29,750 nucleotides of DNA. Origin: Syntrophaceae bacterium UBA4810 (lineage in GTDB: Bacteria > Desulfobacterota > Syntrophia > Syntrophales > Smithellaceae). Made by a program: the position numbers and the translations under genes. The notes under the pieces were generated by a model that was not told the DNA's origin, did not search any database, and was given only the letters and a program-made list of their open reading frames with translations. The stretch is taken from contig DHGA01000091.1 in NCBI GenBank assembly GCA_002402545.1, positions 1 to 29,750 on the forward strand, in the 5' to 3' direction. Each line of letters begins with the position of its first letter. Positions within the stretch are counted from its first letter, which is position 1. Below are positions 26,401-29,750 of this stretch, one piece after another.

Positions 26401-26412
26401 AGTTATTATTGT
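26401..26412. repeat. 12-bp direct repeat, copy 2, between gmd and hemL
   Basis: Second copy of AGTTATTATTGT, 12 bases from the hemL stop and 60 bases from the gmd start. Together with the copy at 24345-24356 it flanks gmd-fcl, as target-site or recombination repeats would. Confidence 0.4.
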
Positions 26413-26423
26413 CAATTAAGAGC

Positions 26424-27707
26424 TTATATATTTTTTAACGCGAGTTTGCAGGCATCCAACGTACAAGAAATATCTTTGTTAGTATGAGCGAAAGAAACAA
26501 ATAAAGCTTCAAATTGTGAAGGGGCCAGCCACACACCTTGCTTTAACATGCCGTGAAAAAAGCGGGCAAACATTTTTGTGTCGGATTTTTGCGCTGTGGC
26601 TAAATCAAAGACCGGGCCTTCCTGAAAAAAAATCGTGAACATGGAATGATAACGATTGATGCAGACGCAGAAGCCTTTCTCCTTAAAAATATTTTGAATC
26701 TCAGAGCATAAATACTCGGTTTTTTCATCCACAGCTTTAAAATCAGCCTTTTTTTCTTTGAGTAATTTAAGAGCTGTCAGGCCGGCATTCATCGCCAGAG
26801 GATTTCCCGAAAGTGTTCCCGCCTGATATACATCGCCCAGCGGTGCAAGGTGCCTCATAATTTCTTTTCTGCCGCCGATCGCGCCTACAGGCAGGCCGGC
26901 GCCGATGATTTTTCCCAAGCAGGTCAAATCCGGTTTTATTTTTAATAAATTTTGCACACCGCCGAAAGTAAATCTAAATCCCGTGATTACTTCATCAAAA
27001 ATTAAGATAATATTTTCCTTTGCCGTAAGTTCGCGAAGCGTTTTTAAAAATCCGTCGCGTGGAGGCACTACACCCATGTTGCCGGCAACCGGTTCCACAA
27101 TGATCGCCGCAAGCTGTGCGCCGTGGATTTCTATTGCTTTTTGCAGGGATTCTAAATCATTATAGGGAAGACTTAAGGTTAGCTGCGCGGTTTCTTCCGG
27201 TATTCCCGGAGAACCGGGTATGCCCAAGGTGGTAACCCCGGAGCCCGCCTTAATCAGCATAGAGTCGGCATGACCATGATAACAGCCGCTGAATTTAGCG
27301 ATTATTTTTTTTCCCGTGAAGCCGCGAGCCAGGCGGATGGCTGTCATTGCCGCTTCCGTGCCGGAACTCGTCATGCGAACCTGTTCAATAGAAGGAATTG
27401 CCTCGCAGATTAATTGCGCCATTTCTGTTTCTGCTTCGGTAGGGGCGCCGAAGCTTGTGCCGCTGGTGGCCGACTGTCTTATCGCAGAAATAATTTTAGG
27501 ATGAGCGTGGCCTAAAATCATCGGGCCCCATGATAATACATAATCAATATATTCTTTTCCAGAGAGGTCGTATATTTTGGAGCCTTTAGCTTTCTGGACA
27601 AAAATAGGAGAACCGCTGACCGCGTGCCAGGCGCGCACGGGGCTGTTCACGCCTCCGGAGATAAATTTTTTCGCGTTGGCGAAAGCGCGGTCATTTTTTT
27701 TAGACAT
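26424..27707 (-). CDS. hemL: Glutamate-1-semialdehyde 2,1-aminomutase
   Basis: HemL makes 5-aminolevulinate in the C5 tetrapyrrole pathway. This PLP enzyme of 427 residues has the usual GGVNSPVRAW start, the SSGTEAAMTAIRLARG block, CYHGHADSMLIKAGSG, IVEPVAGNMGV, FDEVITGFRF, and the PLP lysine K266 in LGKIIGAGLPVGAIGGR. The start codon overlaps the stop of the Ahb-type gene by one base (TAATG), so translation is coupled. Use of the C5 pathway fits anaerobic bacteria outside the Alphaproteobacteria. Confidence 0.96.
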   Translation of the reverse strand: MSKKNDRAFANAKKFISGGVNSPVRAWHAVSGSPIFVQKAKGSKIYDLSGKEYIDYVLSWGPMILGHAHPKIISAIRQSATSGTSFGAPTEAETEMAQLICEAIPSIEQVRMTSSGTEAAMTAIRLARGFTGKKIIAKFSGCYHGHADSMLIKAGSGVTTLGIPGSPGIPEETAQLTLSLPYNDLESLQKAIEIHGAQLAAIIVEPVAGNMGVVPPRDGFLKTLRELTAKENIILIFDEVITGFRFTFGGVQNLLKIKPDLTCLGKIIGAGLPVGAIGGRKEIMRHLAPLGDVYQAGTLSGNPLAMNAGLTALKLLKEKKADFKAVDEKTEYLCSEIQNIFKEKGFCVCINRYHSMFTIFFQEGPVFDLATAQKSDTKMFARFFHGMLKQGVWLAPSQFEALFVSFAHTNKDISCTLDACKLALKNI

Positions 27708-28165
27708 TAGAAATACTCCGGAGAAGTTTTTTTGTATTCTTCAATGCTCTTCAAAATTAAAAAATCATTGATTTTTGACGATGCTGATAATTCGCGCACC
27801 AGCGAATCAATATCTTCGGTTTGACTGTGAATCATCGTGAAAAGGTTATATTTATTTCTAAAGGAAGGGTTTCTTTCGTAGCAATGAGAAATAAAGGGGA
27901 AAGAAGAAAAAAAAGTGCCAACCTTTTCCGCTTGCTGTGCCGGAACAGACCATACAATCAGCGCGTTTGTTTTATAGCCCGCTTTATTGTGGCGCAGGAT
28001 CGCTCCGAATTTACGAATCAAGCCGTCACGGGAAAGCTTTTTTATTGACTGGATAACATCGGCTTCCGATCTTTTCAGTTTTTGCGCGATGTTTTCGAAG
28101 GGGCGGCTTACCGCGTCAATATCTTTTTGTATTAATTGGGCTAATTGCATTTCTTTATTGTTCAT
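27707..28165 (-). CDS. Siroheme decarboxylase-type AsnC/Lrp family protein (AhbA/AhbB)
   Basis: The 152-residue protein has an N-terminal winged helix (about 3-55; LKRSEADVIQSIKKLSRDGLI) and a Lrp-type alpha/beta domain. The phrases RKFGAILRHNKAGYKTNALIVWSVP, FPFISHCYERNPSFRNKYNLFTMIH are those of AhbA/AhbB and NirD/L/G/H proteins, which decarboxylate siroheme to didecarboxysiroheme. Only one subunit is here; the active heteromer would need a partner elsewhere. Translational coupling to hemL supports a haem-synthesis role rather than a transcription regulator. No ribosome site is obvious. Confidence 0.8.
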   Translation of the reverse strand: MNNKEMQLAQLIQKDIDAVSRPFENIAQKLKRSEADVIQSIKKLSRDGLIRKFGAILRHNKAGYKTNALIVWSVPAQQAEKVGTFFSSFPFISHCYERNPSFRNKYNLFTMIHSQTEDIDSLVRELSASSKINDFLILKSIEEYKKTSPEYF

Positions 28166-28226
28166 TTATGAACTATTATCTTGACTTATAGATAAAATCA
28201 AGAAATGTGTTCATGTTAAATAATCC

Positions 28227-28255
28227 TTGACAATTATTAGAAGTATTATTACAAA
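28227..28255 (+). promoter_or_regulatory. Probable sigma-70 promoter for atpE
   Basis: TTGACA (28227-28232), a 17-base spacer and TACAAA (28250-28255) lie about 110 bases before the atpE start. The -35 box is perfect and the -10 box matches four of six positions. It is needed because atpE has no gene upstream on its strand. Confidence 0.45.
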
Positions 28256-28294
28256 TCATCATGACTATCGGTCAAAAAAGCCGTAATTTTAAAG

Positions 28295-28304
28295 AAAGGA
28301 GGTT
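28295..28304 (+). other. Orphan Shine-Dalgarno-like AAAGGAGGTT
   Basis: This sequence matches the anti-Shine-Dalgarno very well but no ATG, GTG or TTG follows within 15 bases. The functional atpE ribosome site is a separate AAGGAG at 28353-28358. It could be a standby site, a remnant of a lost upstream gene, or chance. Confidence 0.4.
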
Positions 28305-28366
28305 AATTACTTAGAAGTTTTTGTTGGAAATAAAAAATGATTAATTTAAGTTTAAGGAGAATTAAA

Positions 28367-28729
28367 ATGAAAAAAAGTTTCTTTTACACGATGATGGTAA
28401 TGCTGTTGGTAGTTTTTTGCGCTCCCTTTGCTTACGCGGCTCCGGAAGCCGGGGCATCTGTTGATTACACAAAAGCTATCGTGATTGGTCTTTCGGTTAT
28501 TGCCGCGGGTTTAGCGATAGGTTTGGGCACCATAGGCACCGGCCTGGGCATGGGTAACGGCCTCAACGGAGCGACCAACGCGGTGGGACGCAATCCTGAA
28601 GCTCAGGGCAAAGTTCTTCTGACCATGATCGTTGGTCTGGCGATGATTGAATCACTGGCCATTTACGCGCTGGTTGTTTCGATGATTTTGCTTTTCGTGA
28701 ATCCGTTTTTGAAGGTCATCGGCGGTTAA
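28367..28729 (+). CDS. atpE: F0F1 ATP synthase subunit c, with signal peptide
   Basis: Subunit c forms the rotor ring. The ATG at 28367, eight bases after AAGGAG, is the likely start; an upstream in-frame ATG (28337) lacks a ribosome site and would add ten polar residues. The 120-residue product has a signal peptide (KKSFFYTMMVMLLVVF, cut near AYA at 22-24) and two helices joined by the conserved RNPEAQG loop (75-81). The ion-carrying residue is E95, with S96 and Y100 beside it. The position that is glutamine in Na+ rings is M62. atpB is 4.7 kb away on the other strand. Confidence 0.93.
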   Translation: MKKSFFYTMMVMLLVVFCAPFAYAAPEAGASVDYTKAIVIGLSVIAAGLAIGLGTIGTGLGMGNGLNGATNAVGRNPEAQGKVLLTMIVGLAMIESLAIYALVVSMILLFVNPFLKVIGG

Positions 28730-28756
28730 TCAGTCTAAAAAATGTAATAATAAAAC

Positions 28757-28797
28757 AGGGAGGGGAAGCGTGCATCGACTTTCACTCCCTTTTTTTA
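28757..28797 (+). terminator. Rho-independent terminator after atpE
   Basis: An outer stem AGGGAG/CTCCCT, one mismatch, and an inner GGAAG/CTTTC stem are followed by seven T residues, 28 bases after the atpE stop. The pattern is that of an intrinsic terminator. Confidence 0.85.
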
Positions 28798-28800
28798 TGA

Positions 28801-28874
28801 GACTCGAATTTCGAAAGCGCAGCGGAACGAAATTCGCAAGTCGAATTAATCCCGCGAGCGATGCTTAGCGGGAT
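28801..28874. repeat. Two adjacent intergenic hairpins, possible repeat element
   Basis: Hairpin 1 pairs GACTCGAATTTCG (28801-28813) with CGAAATTCGCAAGTC (28828-28842), with a two-base bulge. Hairpin 2 pairs ATCCCGC (28849-28855) with GCGGGAT (28868-28874). Neither has a T-run, so they are not obvious terminators. The compact double palindrome in a convergent gap resembles REP-type elements. Only this copy is seen in the window. The rest of the gap to 28942 shows nothing. Confidence 0.4.
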
Positions 28875-28942
28875 CCCGATTTTAAAATATCATGATTTTT
28901 TGATGCGGCAGTTTAAGTTTGATATTTGTTGTCAAGCTATTT

Positions 28943-29350
28943 CTAATCGTCGATAACTACTTTGCCGCGGAGGACTTTTGTTTTTGAACGCTTGTGTTTA
29001 GAGGCAAGAACTTTTTCCTTTGCTTTTTTGCTTCTTTTCCTTTTTTGACGCCGGATTTTTTCCCTTATTTTCTTTTTTTCTTCTACGAAGCCTTTTTGTT
29101 TTGCCTCAATTTTATCGAGCAATAACCTTCGCGCGAGGAATCTGTTCAGACTTTGAGAACGCTCGCGCTGACATTTTACAGAAAGGCCGGTGGGAAGATG
29201 AACCAGTTGAACCTGAGAAGAACTTTTGTTTACTTTTTGCCCGCCGGGGCCGGAAGAGCGGATAAAAGATTCGGAAAAATCTTTTTCGGAAACACCGAGT
29301 TTAGCCATTCTATCGGCCAAGGCGTTTACTTTTTCAGCGGATACGGGCAT
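28943..29350 (-). CDS. GGQ-motif peptide chain release factor-like protein
   Basis: The 135-residue protein has the class I release-factor catalytic loop SSGPGGQKVNKSSS (GGQ 36-38), followed by SQVQLVHLPTGLSVKCQRERSQSLNRFLARRLL. There is no codon-recognition domain. The C-terminal 50 residues are extremely basic (EKKKIREKIRRQKRKRSKKAKEK), as in ribosome-rescue hydrolases of the ArfB / mitochondrial C12orf65 class, whose tail enters the mRNA channel. It probably frees peptides from stalled ribosomes. It starts 12 bases after the ACT gene on the same strand without a good ribosome site, so translation may be coupled. It is not a full RF1 or RF2. Confidence 0.85.
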   Translation of the reverse strand: MPVSAEKVNALADRMAKLGVSEKDFSESFIRSSGPGGQKVNKSSSQVQLVHLPTGLSVKCQRERSQSLNRFLARRLLLDKIEAKQKGFVEEKKKIREKIRRQKRKRSKKAKEKVLASKHKRSKTKVLRGKVVIDD

Positions 29351-29361
29351 TTTAAAATAAT

Positions 29362-29706
29362 TTACGGAATGGAATAAATTTCTTCGTCAATTAGAGAAAT
29401 CCAGTTTTGTGTCAGAATTTCCCTGGCTTCTTCAATCTTATCCACGCCAAGAATGACGATGGTTTCCTTGCCGATGCGGTTGATGGTGGTGTAAAGATAA
29501 TGAATATTGATTTCACCTTTAGACAATGGTTTCAATATCGCGTTCATGCCGCCGGCGTGCAGCGGTACTTCCGCGGCGAGCACCGGCGTTACTTCAAAAT
29601 TAAAATTAAAACTTTTTAAAACCGCGGCGGCGCGGTCGGGATCGTTGACCACCAGGCGCACCGTGCTGTCTTCCGCGGAAGACAGCACGGTGCGCCTGGT
29701 GGTCAA
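29362..29706 (-). CDS. ACT-domain protein, N-terminally truncated by a fold-back
   Basis: The residues from about EDSTVRLVVNDPDRAAAVLK to the end form the second half of one ACT domain and a complete second one (VLAAEVPLHAGGMNAILKPLS, INIHYLYTTIN, TIVILGVDKIEEARE). Tandem ACT proteins of this type bind amino acids. The expected first ~30 residues of ACT domain 1 are missing. The apparent start (ATG at 29706) and the residues before about AEDST are read from the mirror copy of the palindrome centred at 29675/29676, so only 29362-29675 should be trusted as coding. Its true N-terminus lies off the window. Confidence 0.7.
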   Translation of the reverse strand: MTTRRTVLSSAEDSTVRLVVNDPDRAAAVLKSFNFNFEVTPVLAAEVPLHAGGMNAILKPLSKGEINIHYLYTTINRIGKETIVILGVDKIEEAREILTQNWISLIDEEIYSIP

Positions 29707-29750
29707 CGATCCCGACCGCGCCGCCGCGGTTTTAAAAAGTTTTAACTTTA
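29601..29750. repeat. Near-perfect 75-bp palindrome with no loop at the right end
   Basis: Bases 29601-29675 and 29676-29750 are reverse complements with a single mismatch (29605 against 29746). The axis lies in TTCCG/CGGAA. The left arm is continuous coding sequence of the ACT protein; the right arm simply mirrors it and runs to the last base. A long zero-loop palindrome at a sequence end is what an assembly or amplification fold-back produces. Confidence 0.9.

Noticed and set aside
27707..28165. Lrp/AsnC-type transcription regulator
   Set aside because: The fold is Lrp-like, but the SHCYER...YNLFTMIH phrases and coupling to hemL favour a siroheme decarboxylase.
29676..29706. Genuine N-terminus MTTRRTVLSSAED of the ACT protein
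   Set aside because: These bases are the mirror copy of downstream coding sequence, so the residues are artefactual.
1..29750. CRISPR arrays, tRNA or rRNA genes, prophage, toxin-antitoxin pairs
   Set aside because: A scan of both strands gave no spaced repeats, no tRNA-like T-arm with cloverleaf, no rRNA segments, and no toxin or phage motifs.

Overview
The window reads as a moderate-GC, gene-dense chromosomal segment of a Gram-negative anaerobe, most like Desulfobacterota (Syntrophales-type). This is inferred from a siroheme-decarboxylase-type AsnC/Lrp protein beside hemL, a giant HgdC/BcrA-type acyl-CoA dehydratase activase, a stand-alone acyl-CoA carboxyltransferase, a split F0 ATP synthase locus, and the gene order nadC-ndk-birA-coaX-coaE. 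The content is mostly housekeeping. There is no rRNA, tRNA, CRISPR array, prophage or obvious defence island. The only mobile-element trace is a decayed transposase at the left edge.

Layout. 1-1.1 kb: transposase remnant (+) and a small membrane-anchored DUF6680-like protein (-). 1.2-4.0 kb (-): a carboxyltransferase followed by a membrane-anchored SMP-30/strictosidine-synthase-like beta-propeller. 4.2-17.8 kb (+): a long run of housekeeping genes: truA-rfbD; an exported LPP20-like protein closed by a clear terminator; mutL-miaA; valS with a structured leader; nadC, ndk, birA, coaX, coaE; a Cam-type gamma carbonic anhydrase; and a zinc-finger/J-domain protein. 17.9-28.2 kb (-), read from the right: ahbA/B-like, hemL, gmd, fcl, atpZ, atpI, atpB, the 1436-residue activase and mobA. 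28.3-28.8 kb (+): atpE with its own promoter and terminator. 28.9-29.7 kb (-): a GGQ release-factor-like protein and a truncated ACT-domain protein.

How the genes fit together. BirA would biotinylate the partner of the carboxyltransferase. NadC, CoaX and CoaE supply NAD and CoA. HemL and the Ahb-type protein are translationally coupled and point to haem made through siroheme. AtpZ/I/B and AtpE are F0 parts, now on opposite strands and separated by haem and GDP-fucose genes. Gmd and Fcl convert GDP-mannose to GDP-L-fucose for surface glycans.

I found no convincing new multi-gene system. The points most worth a second look are: the near-perfect 75-bp zero-loop palindrome at the right end, which looks like an assembly fold-back and falsifies the start of the last gene; the orphan tandem-domain activase; the split atpB/atpE locus with a 12-bp direct repeat flanking gmd-fcl; the full Cam-class active site of the carbonic anhydrase; and the zinc-finger/J-domain protein.
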